This document shows, piece after piece, positions 1 to 8,669 of a stretch of DNA of 40,680 nucleotides (the stretch's first letter is position 1; every line of letters starts with the position of its first letter). Origin of the DNA: a virus. A program made the position numbers and the translations under genes. The stretch is taken from positions 1 through 40,680 of IMG/VR virus record IMGVR_UViG_3300031977_000338; one strand, 5' to 3'. The notes under the pieces are model-generated. The model had not been told where the DNA came from, did not search any database, and was given only the letters and a program-made list of their open reading frames with translations.

Positions 1-237
1 GTCAATGCTGTCTGAGGCTGTCAGAGCCGTGTCAAACACTAGGTTAGAACCAGACACTGTGAAGCTGTCCTGTGGTGCTTGGATAACACCATTCAGAGAT
101 ACTAGCAGTTGGTTAGCACTCTCTGGATAATATGCCGCAGAACCTAGCGTCAAAGCGTAGGTATCTGTAGCAGAGGCAGTCAGAGCATCCAGCTTGTGAA
201 AGCCACCGCCTACTGGATTTTTACCTATGTATGGCAT
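1..237 (-). CDS. Tail-fibre-module protein, N-terminal part (runs off the left edge)
   Basis: This ORF starts at ATG 237 behind a good ribosome site (AAGGAG, 6 nt spacing) and stays open to base 1, giving 79 residues. It begins MPYIGKNPVGGG and continues with a stretch of the type YPESANQLLVSLNGVIQAP, typical of small tail-fibre or receptor-binding proteins of T7-like marine phages. It closes the run of tail genes from 5296 downwards. If the contig is circular, its missing part lies at 40680-40482, but the two pieces are offset by one base, so a clean fusion is not seen. The exact role in the tail is inferred from position and composition. Confidence 0.6.
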   Translation of the reverse strand, partial: MPYIGKNPVGGGFHKLDALTASATDTYALTLGSAAYYPESANQLLVSLNGVIQAPQDSFTVSGSNLVFDTALTASDSID

Positions 238-246
238 ATTTTCTCC

Positions 247-627
247 TTATGGCTTTACAGGCCATGTTACGTCATCAAGAGATGTAGCATTGTCTGTAAT
301 ATCACGTAGTGCTTGCCGATAATCTATTTGAGCCTGTGTCATTGTTAAGTCAGAACAAGCCCACCAATCTGTTTTAGAAAGAAGTTTGTTTCTTTCTTCC
401 CTTAAATCTTCAAGGGGCTTTGATGCAACAAGTTCATTATATTTTGTTTTTATTTGACTCCAAGTAACACCAAAATCACTTGGGTTATCAGAAAGAATTA
501 TCCTGTCATCACTAACGCCTATTTGCTTTTTAAAAAATTCTAAAAACTCACTTTCGTTAGTAGGCTCTCCATACAGCATGTATCCTGTAATATTTAATTC
601 TTTTAATACTTTATCTATGGTAATCAT
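247..627 (-). CDS. Putative tail-fibre assembly chaperone (Phage_tail_APC-like), 126 aa
   Basis: I chose the ATG at 627, which overlaps the stop of the upstream gene as ATGA; the longer ORF would run far into that gene. The C-terminal part contains LLSKTDWWACSD, then MTQAQIDYRQALRDIT, and ends WPVKP. This pattern is characteristic of small phage tail assembly chaperone proteins encoded next to fibre genes. The N-terminal part (residues 1-50) is a lysine- and glutamate-rich segment that I do not recognise. Its role would be helping fold or attach the fibre proteins encoded around it. Family assignment is from motif memory; partner identity is inference. Confidence 0.7.
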   Translation of the reverse strand: MITIDKVLKELNITGYMLYGEPTNESEFLEFFKKQIGVSDDRIILSDNPSDFGVTWSQIKTKYNELVASKPLEDLREERNKLLSKTDWWACSDLTMTQAQIDYRQALRDITDNATSLDDVTWPVKP

Positions 628-1184
628 CCAGCAATCTCCATAGCCATAATAATTGTTGGACAAGTTACTGCTGTATCGGCTGCTCTTCTTCCAAGATAAG
701 CTGTGCCGCCAGTTTGCACTGCCCAACCTAAGAAATATCTACATTCATTGGTAGTTTGAGGTTCATCTAAAACAGAAAAACAAAAACCATTTGTTGCGCC
801 TGTATCATTATAATCCCTCTGCATCCACAACAAAGTTCCAGAAAAAGAAGCACTTTCACTAACACTATGACCTATATTAACGACTGACCCTGTTCCTGTA
901 CGGTTATATGTCATACCTACATAATACCCCCCACTACTAGTTACAGAACCGCTTGTAACTATAAGTATTTTGCTAGTAGTAGCACTTGGGGTTATTCTAA
1001 AGTCAATACCAGTATCACCAAAAGCTGTAGTTGAACTGCCGTTAGAACGAGTAGTTGTATCCACAACTTGTTTAACTTGCAAAACTTTTCCTAAAGAACC
1101 AGAAACAGCACCAGTTACATTTCCTGTAAATGCATAATTATCAGCAAGGTTAATACTTTCTGATTGTATTTTTGATAAAGCCAT
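624..1184 (-). CDS. Tail-fibre / receptor-binding type protein, 186 aa (paralogue of the gene at 40000-40470)
   Basis: The protein starts MALSKIQSESINLADNYAF and has a SGSLGKVLQVKQVVDT segment. This is followed by a predicted beta-rich domain containing DFRITPSATTSKILI, a Gly/Ser/Thr-rich middle part, and the ending MAMEIAG. The same landmarks (VLQVVQ, then ITPISTSSKIMVE, then LTEIAG at the end) occur in the protein at 40000-40470, so the two are paralogues. This beta-rich layout is common in tips or adhesins of marine phage tail fibres. It overlaps the chaperone-like gene downstream by four bases, which suggests translational coupling. Binding target is unknown. Confidence 0.7.
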   Translation of the reverse strand: MALSKIQSESINLADNYAFTGNVTGAVSGSLGKVLQVKQVVDTTTRSNGSSTTAFGDTGIDFRITPSATTSKILIVTSGSVTSSGGYYVGMTYNRTGTGSVVNIGHSVSESASFSGTLLWMQRDYNDTGATNGFCFSVLDEPQTTNECRYFLGWAVQTGGTAYLGRRAADTAVTCPTIIMAMEIAG

Positions 1185-1194
1185 TTAAGTCTCC

Positions 1195-1560
1195 TTATGC
1201 GTAAGGATTGTCACCCAATGTGGCAGTATCCCAAGCAGCTTTTAGTTCAGTGATGGTTGTAGCGTTAGCAATAGCTGAAGCAGCAGGTGCATCACGCAGA
1301 GCGTCCTTCGCAGTAGCAATGGCTGAAGTGTCAGCACTTGTTTCCAATGCTTTCATTAGTTCTACATCTTTAGCTTCTAGTAAAGGCGCACGTACTTCAC
1401 GTACCTTGTCCTTAAAGATTTCTTTAGCTTTGTCCATGTCTTCTGAGATTACGTTACCTGAGAGTACCCAAGCACCACGAAAGTCACGATTAGCTGGAAC
1501 GGTAACACTAGCAGCATTTGCCTGATTACCGTCTTTATCTACGATATATGTATCAACCAC
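1195..1560 (-). CDS. Tail-module accessory protein, 121 aa
   Basis: The N-terminal third (VPANRDFRGAWVLSG) precedes a helical, charged part containing DMDKAKEIFKDKVREVRAPLLEAKDVELMKALE. This is a layout often found in small phage proteins encoded beside tail fibres, some annotated as fibre assembly or DUF4376-like proteins. I see no catalytic motif. It is preceded by an AGGAG-type ribosome site and lies between the gene at 1570-2034 and the fibre-like gene at 624-1184, so a role in fibre assembly or attachment is likely but inferred. Confidence 0.6.
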   Translation of the reverse strand: MVDTYIVDKDGNQANAASVTVPANRDFRGAWVLSGNVISEDMDKAKEIFKDKVREVRAPLLEAKDVELMKALETSADTSAIATAKDALRDAPAASAIANATTITELKAAWDTATLGDNPYA

Positions 1561-1569
1561 TATATTCTC

Positions 1570-2034
1570 CTATGCGGCTATGTTAAGTTCCTCAGAAATC
1601 TTCCAAGCATTACGCCATTCTCTAGTCTGAGGTAGTTGTTTTTTAGTGCAAATAATCATCTTAGGACGATTACCTTCGTTATAGTTTTCCCACACATGAC
1701 GAGGGCAGTCCTTGAGAATTAAGTACTCAATCGCTTCTTCCTCAGTCATGGCTTCTACAGGTTCTGTTTCGTGCAGTAAGTAGCCTCTTGTGTGGCGTTT
1801 AAAGCCCTCTGAAGCCTCGTCTTTGGCTAACTCATGGTAAACCCATACAGGCGGTAAGATGCCACCCTGTAATGCACAGGCCATCCAGTTAGGGTCAGGC
1901 ACAAGTATCTTGGCGCACTCATCAATGCTATCCTCAAAGACAACACGGTAATCTGACTGCACTGGCTCAAGACGCTCTTTAGCCCAGCACAGTCTATCCC
2001 ATAGATGTGTGCCTTTAAATTGAGGTGTGTTCAT
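1570..2034 (-). CDS. Conserved tail-module protein of unknown function, 154 aa
   Basis: The sequence includes LQGGILPPVWVYHELAKDE, an acidic MTEEEAIEYLILKDCPRHVWE segment and a C-terminal basic stretch (NRPKMIICTKKQLPQTREWRNAW). I recall similar proteins in the tail region of T7-like marine phages, where they have no assigned function. No signal peptide, membrane segment or catalytic motif is visible. The start follows the stop of the upstream gene with no gap, so it is co-translated with the fibre-type triplet. It could be an adaptor or chaperone; I do not assign one. Confidence 0.6.
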   Translation of the reverse strand: MNTPQFKGTHLWDRLCWAKERLEPVQSDYRVVFEDSIDECAKILVPDPNWMACALQGGILPPVWVYHELAKDEASEGFKRHTRGYLLHETEPVEAMTEEEAIEYLILKDCPRHVWENYNEGNRPKMIICTKKQLPQTREWRNAWKISEELNIAA

Positions 2035-2427
2035 TTAAGCTAGGTCTCCGTGAATAGTTACATTGTTTTCCAACGTGTCATCATCACCATTGGCTGTCGT
2101 TTGTGAGTGAAAAAGTAGCACCGCAGTTGTTTTGTTGCCATTTGTACTCACTCCAAAAGCAGGAATATTTAGATACCTAATATTGTATTCGCCAACGCCT
2201 ACCGTTGCAGAATAGTAAACGCTATCAAAACTTGAAGTCCAATTAAATTGTGAACGCCCGTTACCAACGTCACCTAAACTGCTCATGTTTAAAGAATCAT
2301 GCAAAACATACGTACCAGCTTGAGTGTGTACATTCCAAGCCTTCGCACTACCATTAACAACATAGCTGGTGGATATATCAGCACCAGCACCTGTCTCGAT
2401 TGTATCTGCTATAATCTTGCCAGCCAT
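2035..2427 (-). CDS. Tail-fibre-type protein, third copy of a tandem triplet, 130 aa
   Basis: This is one of three adjacent paralogues (with 2429-2842 and 2842-3216). Shared landmarks are an N-terminal I-x-ADTI segment, a SAKAW box near residue 30, a DSLNMSS box, an F-x-x-SFDSVYY box and the C-terminal ending HGDLA. The middle is rich in Ser, Thr, Asn and Gly and looks beta-structured. No enzyme motif is seen. Position downstream of the main fibre gene suggests a virion surface or receptor-binding role. The copies are strongly diverged between the shared landmarks, as expected of proteins under host-range selection. Confidence 0.65.
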   Translation of the reverse strand: MAGKIIADTIETGAGADISTSYVVNGSAKAWNVHTQAGTYVLHDSLNMSSLGDVGNGRSQFNWTSSFDSVYYSATVGVGEYNIRYLNIPAFGVSTNGNKTTAVLLFHSQTTANGDDDTLENNVTIHGDLA

Positions 2428-2428
2428 T

Positions 2429-2842
2429 TTATGCTAAGTCTCCAAATGCTGATGTGCAAACAAAGTCTCTATCCGCAGAACCAGTTTCGTTCTGATGAAT
2501 AGATGTCTGCAACTGTGATGCGGTTGGCGTTGTGCTAACTCTTAGCCCAGCTATAAAAGCTTTATTTGAACTGGAGTTATTCATTGTAGACATGTTCCAG
2601 CCGTAGTTCACATTGTTAAAGCTGTTCGTAAATGCGTTAATATACGCACCGCTTCCATCGTCTGTGACTGAGGCAATGTTGAGCGAGTCCAGTGTTGCTA
2701 TTGTGCCTGTGCCGTCTAAGTTAATCCACGCTTTAAGCACCCCCTGTTGCAGTTGCATTGTAGCAGAACCGCCCTCAGAGGTGATGGTCACATTGCCAGC
2801 AGAAGCCTTACCTGTGAGTTTATCTGTAATTATTTCCGACAT
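2429..2842 (-). CDS. Tail-fibre-type protein, second copy of the tandem triplet, 137 aa
   Basis: The start is set at ATG 2842 (MSEIITDKLTG), which overlaps the stop of the preceding copy as TGATG; an upstream start would run into that gene. It carries the triplet landmarks VLKAWINLDG, DSLNIASVTD, FTNSFNNVNYGW and the ending FGDLA. Compared with the other copies it has an extra N-terminal stretch (VTITSEGGSATMQLQQG) like the collagen-free linkers of small fibre proteins. The product is probably structural and exposed on the tail. Function is inferred from position and composition. Confidence 0.65.
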   Translation of the reverse strand: MSEIITDKLTGKASAGNVTITSEGGSATMQLQQGVLKAWINLDGTGTIATLDSLNIASVTDDGSGAYINAFTNSFNNVNYGWNMSTMNNSSSNKAFIAGLRVSTTPTASQLQTSIHQNETGSADRDFVCTSAFGDLA

Positions 2843-3216
2843 CAGGCTAAGTCTCCGTGAAGTGAAAAGAACACAAATTCGCAATCTAAAGCAGCATTAT
2901 TAGACCCTTGAGCAGTAACAACAGTAAGGTGGTCTGTTGCTGGATTGTTAATACCACTCATAACAGCGTGAAGAACAGTACTTTTCTCCCCTGAGCCTGT
3001 TGCGGAATAATTTGCGTCATTCATGTTGTTTGTAAATTGTGGGTCTCCAGCACCTACAGCTATATCTGTAACGCTACTGCAATTAAAACTCCCGTTTACA
3101 CCAAAGGTTGTTAAGTTAGTAAAATTAGCCCACGCCTTTGCAGCACTCTGCTTAGTCAGCGTGACAGGGCTAGAGCCGTCTGATGCTACGATTGTATCTG
3201 CTTTTAATGTACTCAT
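2842..3216 (-). CDS. Tail-fibre-type protein, first copy of the tandem triplet, 124 aa
   Basis: It begins MSTLKADTIVASDGSSPVTL and continues with QSAAKAWANF, CSSVTDIAVG and FTNNMNDANYSAT, ending LHGDLA. These match the order of boxes in the next two genes. It overlaps the upstream gene by four bases and the downstream copy by one base, so all three would be translated from one message. The N-terminal ADTI segment resembles the start of many phage proteins that dock to a fibre or baseplate. The receptor or partner cannot be told from the sequence. Confidence 0.65.
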   Translation of the reverse strand: MSTLKADTIVASDGSSPVTLTKQSAAKAWANFTNLTTFGVNGSFNCSSVTDIAVGAGDPQFTNNMNDANYSATGSGEKSTVLHAVMSGINNPATDHLTVVTAQGSNNAALDCEFVFFSLHGDLA

Positions 3217-3725
3217 ACTATCACCAAATTGCCGTTGACCGTCAACGTAACCCCTGTTGCCACTGTCAGGCTAAAGAAAGCCCCAGCGTTATCACCAGCC
3301 GCAATGGTGGTGTTTGTGTCTAACTGTTGCTCATGCACCCGAAAGATATCGCCTTTGCCATTGGTAGTATCGCCTGTCGCACCATTCTCGCCCTGAAAGT
3401 AGCCAGCACCTAAGGACAAGCTGGGAGCAAGTTTAGCCTGTGTAACAGAACCATCAGGCGGTACTGTAGTCTGCAAAGCCAAGCCATTGTAAACCACATA
3501 GATATCGTCTGTATCAACCACTGACCCTGTCAGCGTTACTGTTGTGCCAGATACACTATAAGCAGTGGTAGGCTCTTGGCGTACATTGTTAATAAACAGG
3601 TCAATGCTCTCTGCGCTGGATACAGGATGTGTAAGCGTTAGGTTTATACCTGTAGCACCAGTTAAGTCTTGTTTAGCAGGGATACTGCTGTAGCCTTCTA
3701 CGGCTTGATTACCTACGTAACCCAT
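3213..3725 (-). CDS. Tail-fibre-type protein, 170 aa
   Basis: I chose the ATG giving MGYVGNQAVEGYSSIPAKQD, two codons inside the longest ORF, because the MGYVGNQ start is usual in this protein type. Residues 20-90 (LTLTHPVSSAESIDLFINNVRQEPT, then YSVSGTTVTL) resemble the repeated beta unit also present in the partial gene at 1-237 (LLVSLNGVIQAP, then FTVSGSNLVF). The C-terminal half is Gly/Asn/Thr rich and ends TVNGNLVIV. It is probably a fibre or adhesin subunit. It lies directly downstream of the gene at 3738-4073. Confidence 0.65.
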   Translation of the reverse strand: MGYVGNQAVEGYSSIPAKQDLTGATGINLTLTHPVSSAESIDLFINNVRQEPTTAYSVSGTTVTLTGSVVDTDDIYVVYNGLALQTTVPPDGSVTQAKLAPSLSLGAGYFQGENGATGDTTNGKGDIFRVHEQQLDTNTTIAAGDNAGAFFSLTVATGVTLTVNGNLVIV

Positions 3726-3737
3726 AGTCAATCTCCC

Positions 3738-4073
3738 TTATGTGCTAATGTCATCAACAGCAGATACCCATACATCCAGTGAAGCTGCGGTATCTGATTC
3801 AACCCATAGTCTGTCACCAGATTGTACGACTAGCTTTGCACCACCGTCTAGTACCTGTAACGCACCACCAGCAGCGATAGGCGCACCCTTGATGAGGTAC
3901 ACATCGCTTGTACCATCATTGATGTACGCATCTACTGTGATTGCGTTAGCTGTTGTGTTTGTCATGTGGATACCTACAATGGTATCGAAACTGTCAAAGT
4001 TAGCCCCATCAGGAATATCTGCGGCTGAAGTGCCTACGCCCTGTAGGGTATATCGTCTAAAATTCTGTGCCAT
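3738..4073 (-). CDS. Small virion-like protein, 111 aa
   Basis: The protein (start MAQNFRRYTLQGVGTSAAD) contains FDTIVGIHMTNTTANAITVDAYINDG and later GGALQVLDGGAKLVVQSGDRLWVES. This is an all-beta pattern found in small phage structural proteins that decorate virions or cap fibres. No membrane segment or enzyme motif is seen. It sits between the main tail-fibre gene and the smaller fibre-type genes. A similar size and style is seen in the 103-aa protein at 37449-37760, but I could not establish true homology between them. Confidence 0.6.
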   Translation of the reverse strand: MAQNFRRYTLQGVGTSAADIPDGANFDSFDTIVGIHMTNTTANAITVDAYINDGTSDVYLIKGAPIAAGGALQVLDGGAKLVVQSGDRLWVESDTAASLDVWVSAVDDIST

Positions 4074-4087
4074 AATTATTCCTTAAT

Positions 4088-5296
4088 TTATAGAGCCACA
4101 CTCATGGCTATCGCAAAGCCAGCAGTTGCGCCAGCAGTAATTGCTATCCACGTTGTTGTACCTAAGTCATACACTTTTAAGTTATTAGAGGTGGTGTCGT
4201 AGTACAATGCGCCATCAATCAAAGCGTTACCATCATTGTCTACTGTTGGGTCGCTAGACTTACTGCCTAAGTACTTGTCATCAAAGTTATCAAAGTGTAC
4301 TGCTGCTTGTTCAGCATAGTACTTAGCTGAGTACAGAGTACCATCCACAGTACCAGCAGTGTATGTAGCCCAATCTTTAGATGAGCCACCACCAGACGAA
4401 CCACGTCTTTGAATACCGATAGCGTACTCCTTCGCAGAGTACTCAGTACCATCTACCTGATTAGTAGTATCTGTTGCCCACTCTTTAGCAGACCCTGAAC
4501 CAGCCGTATCAGTTACACCTGTACCACCTGTAGCCCATGCTTTAGATGAGTAGCCTGTGCTATCAACAATACCATTTGTCTTTGTAGCCCACTCTTCTGC
4601 TTCATCAGCAAAGTTACTAGCTTCACCAGCTTTAGTTGTAGCTGTTGTGGCGTTAGCTGATGCGTTCTGAATGTCTGTGATATTTGCAGCGTTAGTATTT
4701 ATTGAAGCTATGTTAGTAGCGTTTATGTTTACATTAGCAATATCTGTAGCTACAGTACCAATGTCTGTAGCATCGGCTGCAACTGCTGTTACATCGCTAG
4801 AGATACCTGCAACTGTAGTCACATCACTTGCGATACCTGCAACAATGTTGATGTTAGGTAGGTTCGTAGAGATAAACTGCTTGTTTACAGCGTCTGTATT
4901 ATCTACAGGGTCTGCAACATTCTTAATAATCTTACTCTGTGCGTCCCACTTATCGTCAGCACCTAAAGTAATACCATCGTTAGACTTGTCCACAGCTTCC
5001 TGTGCAGCGTGGAAGGTCTGGATGTTGGAGTTATCCAAATCTTCTTCTGTCAGGACTGAGCCAGAGGCAAAGTCTACTGAACGTGCTGTAAGGTCTGTGG
5101 TTCTCCGCACCTGCACAAGCGTACCTGTAGCAGGGGCAGAGGTTAATTGAACACTAGCAGCAGAAGGAAAAGTTAGGCCAGATTCAGCCACACCGTCTAC
5201 TGTTACACTGATTTCAGAGTTATCAGTGAAAGTAAAGGGGATAGCAAAAGTGTCGGTTGCATTATCCCCTGTATAGTTTTGATATGAAAAAGCCAT
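4088..5296 (-). CDS. 17: Main tail fibre protein with T7 gp17-like N-terminal domain, 402 aa
   Basis: Residues 1 to about 140 (MAFSYQNYTGDNATDTFAIP, then VLTEEDLDNSNIQTFHAAQEA) match the N-terminal tail-attachment domain of T7 gp17. Residues about 145-230 form a repeated I-A-x-V / N-x-x-I pattern typical of a trimeric coiled coil. Then come four loose repeats with a W-A box (EEWATKTNG, SKAWATGG, AKEWATDT, SKDWATYT), each followed by a YSAK-like turn. The C-terminus has a small domain with GALYYDTTSNNLKVYD. T7 gp17 is longer (553 aa), so the receptor-binding tip is probably supplied by the small fibre genes downstream. The gene follows the 13-bp element at 5323-5335, a likely promoter. Confidence 0.85.
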   Translation of the reverse strand: MAFSYQNYTGDNATDTFAIPFTFTDNSEISVTVDGVAESGLTFPSAASVQLTSAPATGTLVQVRRTTDLTARSVDFASGSVLTEEDLDNSNIQTFHAAQEAVDKSNDGITLGADDKWDAQSKIIKNVADPVDNTDAVNKQFISTNLPNINIVAGIASDVTTVAGISSDVTAVAADATDIGTVATDIANVNINATNIASINTNAANITDIQNASANATTATTKAGEASNFADEAEEWATKTNGIVDSTGYSSKAWATGGTGVTDTAGSGSAKEWATDTTNQVDGTEYSAKEYAIGIQRRGSSGGGSSKDWATYTAGTVDGTLYSAKYYAEQAAVHFDNFDDKYLGSKSSDPTVDNDGNALIDGALYYDTTSNNLKVYDLGTTTWIAITAGATAGFAIAMSVAL

Positions 5297-5322
5297 TGCT
5301 TATCCTTCTGTGTTTAGTCAAT

Positions 5323-5335
5323 GATGTAACTTTAG
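5323..5335. promoter_or_regulatory. 13-bp repeated element, copy D (before the tail-fibre gene)
   Basis: The minus strand reads CTAAAGTTACATC, two bases after the stop codon of the gp16-like gene and about 30 bases before the tail-fibre start. The identical 13-mer occurs at 20532, 29138 and 35698, and inverted at 31606. Position matches that of the T7 phi17 promoter. A role as phage RNA polymerase promoter is inferred, and its direction is not settled by sequence alone. Confidence 0.6.
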
Positions 5336-5336
5336 G

Positions 5337-8300
5337 TTAGTCTGCTCCATACTTAGCAGATAAGTAATTTAAGCCTTGATTGACACCATAAAATTTAGCC
5401 ATAGGTATAGCGTTCTTAAGTGTTCTCAGTTCAGTCTCAGTAAACTTACCATCTAAGATGTCATCACCTACCCCTAAAAAAGCTTGAAAGATGTTATAAG
5501 CTGGTGGTGTAAAACCATTACTTGTTCCTGTAGCAGTTCCTGTTACCATTTGAAAAGCTAGTGTAAATATAGATATAGCACCTACTTGACTTATAGCACC
5601 CATAGTAAACCTATCCCAAGCCATCTGTCTCTTAATGTATTCATCAGCGTCACTTCGTCCAGCAGCGTTTAACTGTACTCTAGTAGTATATAATAAACTA
5701 CCCCATAACATAGAAGCAGTCATTAGCTTTGTTATAGCAACAGCTTCCCCTGTCATAGCTCTTCTACCCAGACGTGCTGTTTGTTGTTCAAGAGCAGCTA
5801 AAGGAAACGAAAGAAACTGTCCAAATATTTGACCAACAGTAGAACGTAACATATAATTCATAGAACCTATGTTTACTTCCTGAACATTCTGTGTAGTTTC
5901 TCTTAATAATGACATAGCCCAAACTTCAGCAGCTTCTCTATCTGTCCATTGGTCTACGTTCATATAATCTAATTCACCGTCTGGACGTAACTTTGCCCCT
6001 GTTTGTGGGTCATTTATAGCATTAAATATACGTCTTTGCATAACAGGGTTTATACCCTGCTGTAACATCTTAGTCTCGCTAAAAGGTGCTTTTCCTTTTT
6101 TAGCTGAATCAAACCATTGTTGAGTATAGTTAAACATTGTTAAGCGTCTGTTATAAGCTGTAACAGGAAGCAATCCACTACCTATAGAGACAGCTTTAGA
6201 TATTTTACCTAATGTCTCGTCAAACTTAGTAGTTCTAAAAATACTAGGTTCTAGTGCAGATTCAGCATCAAAACGAGTAGCACGATTAACAGAAGCCATA
6301 AGGATTTCTTCACCCTTGCCGCCTGTAATAAATACTAATTCTCTTAAAGTTTTAGAATCTAACTGACCATCTGATGCTCTTTTGTAAAACTCTTTTAATC
6401 TTGACATACTCTTAAAGTTAGTTCTTAGAGAGTACTCCATCAAAGAGTTTGTAACTTCCATTAAAGCGGATAGACCAGCCATAGGCATCATAGCAGCATA
6501 AGTCCACTGCTTGGCTCTACGAACTGCTAGTTTTAATGCTTCAGGTGATGTATCTTTAGCACCTAATCTACCTGTCATACCATCATACATAAACTGCATA
6601 GCTTTTAATTCTTCAGTAGTACTTGTATAACCTTTTTCAGCAGCGTGGTCTGTAATTTTTTTTAGAACATCATCCCAAGAACTACCTACAACATTAGTAT
6701 CAATACCTACTTTTGCCAATCCATACGCACCTGCCATCTGAAAGTTGTAGGCGTTCTGAATAGTCTGGATATTATTCTCCAATAAATCAGTAAAGCGTAA
6801 AGTTTGAATATTACCATTAACATCCACTGCGTCAATAGTAGCCATCTCATTTAGAATAACGCGAGGCTGTGTACGTTTATGCTTTCTTACTGTAGCATCT
6901 TTACTTAAGAAGTATACAGCATCATTAATCTGTTCTTCTCTAATACCAGCAGTAAGCATAGCTTGCTCTAGTTCCTCAACATCAAAAGGTCTACTGATTA
7001 TTGTACCCCCTGAGGCATAAGGTCTACTTAGTACTGTCTTAGTGTATCCAGATGCCATAGCATCTATGTACTTTGTGACATCTTCTTGACTAACTGGTTT
7101 ACCTGTTCTTCTAGCTATACTCTCAGCTACTTCTGAAGCTATTTCAGGTTGTGCTTCTAGTATAGCTTTTCTTACTAGGGACGTAACAATCGTCAGGCTT
7201 TCTTCCATACCAAACCTACGTCTAACTGCATCAATACCTTCATCTGAAAACAGACGAGCTAGATAAGTGTTAGGGTCAATCCTACCTTTTGTTAAAAGTT
7301 CAGGTGTAAAACCAGCAGCGTTAGCCTTAATATTATCTTCTAAGAAACGTCTGTTTGCTTTGATAATCTTATCAGCTACTTCTCTAACTTCAGGAGCAAC
7401 AGTTCTATCGTTTGCTCTAATAGCCATAGTCACAGCTTCATCAAAGTCTTCTTGTTTTCCACCTGTTCTTTTCTTCCAAGCTTCGTATGGTTTTTGATAA
7501 GCTATCTCAAACTCATATATACCCTGTCCCTCACGTTGCATTTTATACTCAGTAGCAGCAGGGGCAACAGGTGGTACAATACCTGTTTCAGGGTCAGGTG
7601 AGTGTCCTCTACTGGTTAGTCCTATTTTATCTGTGAAGTACCTAGTAAAGGCGTTCTCTGATTTCATACCTTTTGATTGAGAAGAAAACCAACTACGTAC
7701 AGCAGTAAACCTATCATCTTGTTGAGGCGCAGCCGCAGCCGCTTGAGCTTCAGTTACGTTAGTAATAGGAGAGTTTAGGTCTATATCGTCAGCTAACATA
7801 CGAGAAGCTTCTGCCTCTTCTAACGCTCTCTGCGCTGTTATAGGACTATCTACACTATCTAAAAAAGCTAACTCATTAGATGTTAAAGGTGTACCTGATT
7901 CATATTCTCTGAGTAAAGTTTGATACTGTTTCTTTCTACGCATTGCTGTAGTTACACTACTAATACTTCCAGAAAGAATAGTAGACGCAGCCATTGCTAT
8001 GGCTACATCTCCACCTGTAACATCGTACTTATCTGTAGCTCTGATACCCTCAAAGAAACCAGCTTCAGCAGCACCTACACCAGCACCTATCTTAAATGAC
8101 CTACTTACGTTATAAGCTTTTTTACCCAAAGCTACACCACCAACCTGAGGAGCTAGTGTAGTAGTAACACCAATAGCAGCAAGCTCTGGTAAATCTGTCA
8201 GTGCTGCTACAACTGTAGCAAAAGCACCTTTACCGCCAGCACTAGCAAGAAGCTCTCTATTTGCTTGAGTTTTCTTATGGTCTTCTGCTAATGCTTGGGC

Positions 8301-8657
8301 GGCTGAAAGGCTCTTGTTTATGGCTGTGTCTGTTACTTCCTGTATTGCCCTTGTATCAGTTAAGCCTTCTGTTAGGCTTTCCATTAAGTCAGGTGTCATC
8401 TCTTTAACTGGTTCGTAAGAATTATCCGTCATACGATTAGCTATAGATGATATACTATTTAGTATGCTGTTTTCTTTAGCAGCAATACCATACAAGAAGT
8501 TAAAGCTGTGGTCAGGAGCGTTTCGCTCTCTAGCAAGCTCTAGTTCTCTAAGCTCATCTCCTGTTGTATATTCTACAACAGGTCTAGGAACTTCTGTAGA
8601 TATGTCAAAGCTGTCAAACAACTTATCCATAGGGTTTAGAACTTCATTCTCAGCCAT
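5337..8657 (-). CDS. 16: Internal virion protein D (T7 gp16-like), 1106 aa
   Basis: This is a very large protein directly before the tail fibre gene, in the place of T7 gp16 (1318 aa), the core protein ejected into the cell to form the DNA channel. It has Ala/Gly-rich segments in the first 250 residues (FATVVAALTDLPELAAIGVTT, KIGAGVGAAEAGFFEG) and long helical, charged regions. A hydrophobic C-terminal part (MLWGSLLYTTRVQL, GAISQVGAISIFTLAFQM) could insert into membrane. I find no lytic transglycosylase motif near the N-terminus, unlike T7 gp16. Assignment rests mainly on size, order and composition. Confidence 0.75.
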   Translation of the reverse strand: MAENEVLNPMDKLFDSFDISTEVPRPVVEYTTGDELRELELARERNAPDHSFNFLYGIAAKENSILNSISSIANRMTDNSYEPVKEMTPDLMESLTEGLTDTRAIQEVTDTAINKSLSAAQALAEDHKKTQANRELLASAGGKGAFATVVAALTDLPELAAIGVTTTLAPQVGGVALGKKAYNVSRSFKIGAGVGAAEAGFFEGIRATDKYDVTGGDVAIAMAASTILSGSISSVTTAMRRKKQYQTLLREYESGTPLTSNELAFLDSVDSPITAQRALEEAEASRMLADDIDLNSPITNVTEAQAAAAAPQQDDRFTAVRSWFSSQSKGMKSENAFTRYFTDKIGLTSRGHSPDPETGIVPPVAPAATEYKMQREGQGIYEFEIAYQKPYEAWKKRTGGKQEDFDEAVTMAIRANDRTVAPEVREVADKIIKANRRFLEDNIKANAAGFTPELLTKGRIDPNTYLARLFSDEGIDAVRRRFGMEESLTIVTSLVRKAILEAQPEIASEVAESIARRTGKPVSQEDVTKYIDAMASGYTKTVLSRPYASGGTIISRPFDVEELEQAMLTAGIREEQINDAVYFLSKDATVRKHKRTQPRVILNEMATIDAVDVNGNIQTLRFTDLLENNIQTIQNAYNFQMAGAYGLAKVGIDTNVVGSSWDDVLKKITDHAAEKGYTSTTEELKAMQFMYDGMTGRLGAKDTSPEALKLAVRRAKQWTYAAMMPMAGLSALMEVTNSLMEYSLRTNFKSMSRLKEFYKRASDGQLDSKTLRELVFITGGKGEEILMASVNRATRFDAESALEPSIFRTTKFDETLGKISKAVSIGSGLLPVTAYNRRLTMFNYTQQWFDSAKKGKAPFSETKMLQQGINPVMQRRIFNAINDPQTGAKLRPDGELDYMNVDQWTDREAAEVWAMSLLRETTQNVQEVNIGSMNYMLRSTVGQIFGQFLSFPLAALEQQTARLGRRAMTGEAVAITKLMTASMLWGSLLYTTRVQLNAAGRSDADEYIKRQMAWDRFTMGAISQVGAISIFTLAFQMVTGTATGTSNGFTPPAYNIFQAFLGVGDDILDGKFTETELRTLKNAIPMAKFYGVNQGLNYLSAKYGAD

Positions 8658-8669
8658 AAGTTTCCTCGT

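Noticed and set aside
4267-4452. Alternative minus-strand ORF inside the tail fibre gene
   Set aside because: It is out of frame within the repeated W-A boxes and results from the repeats.
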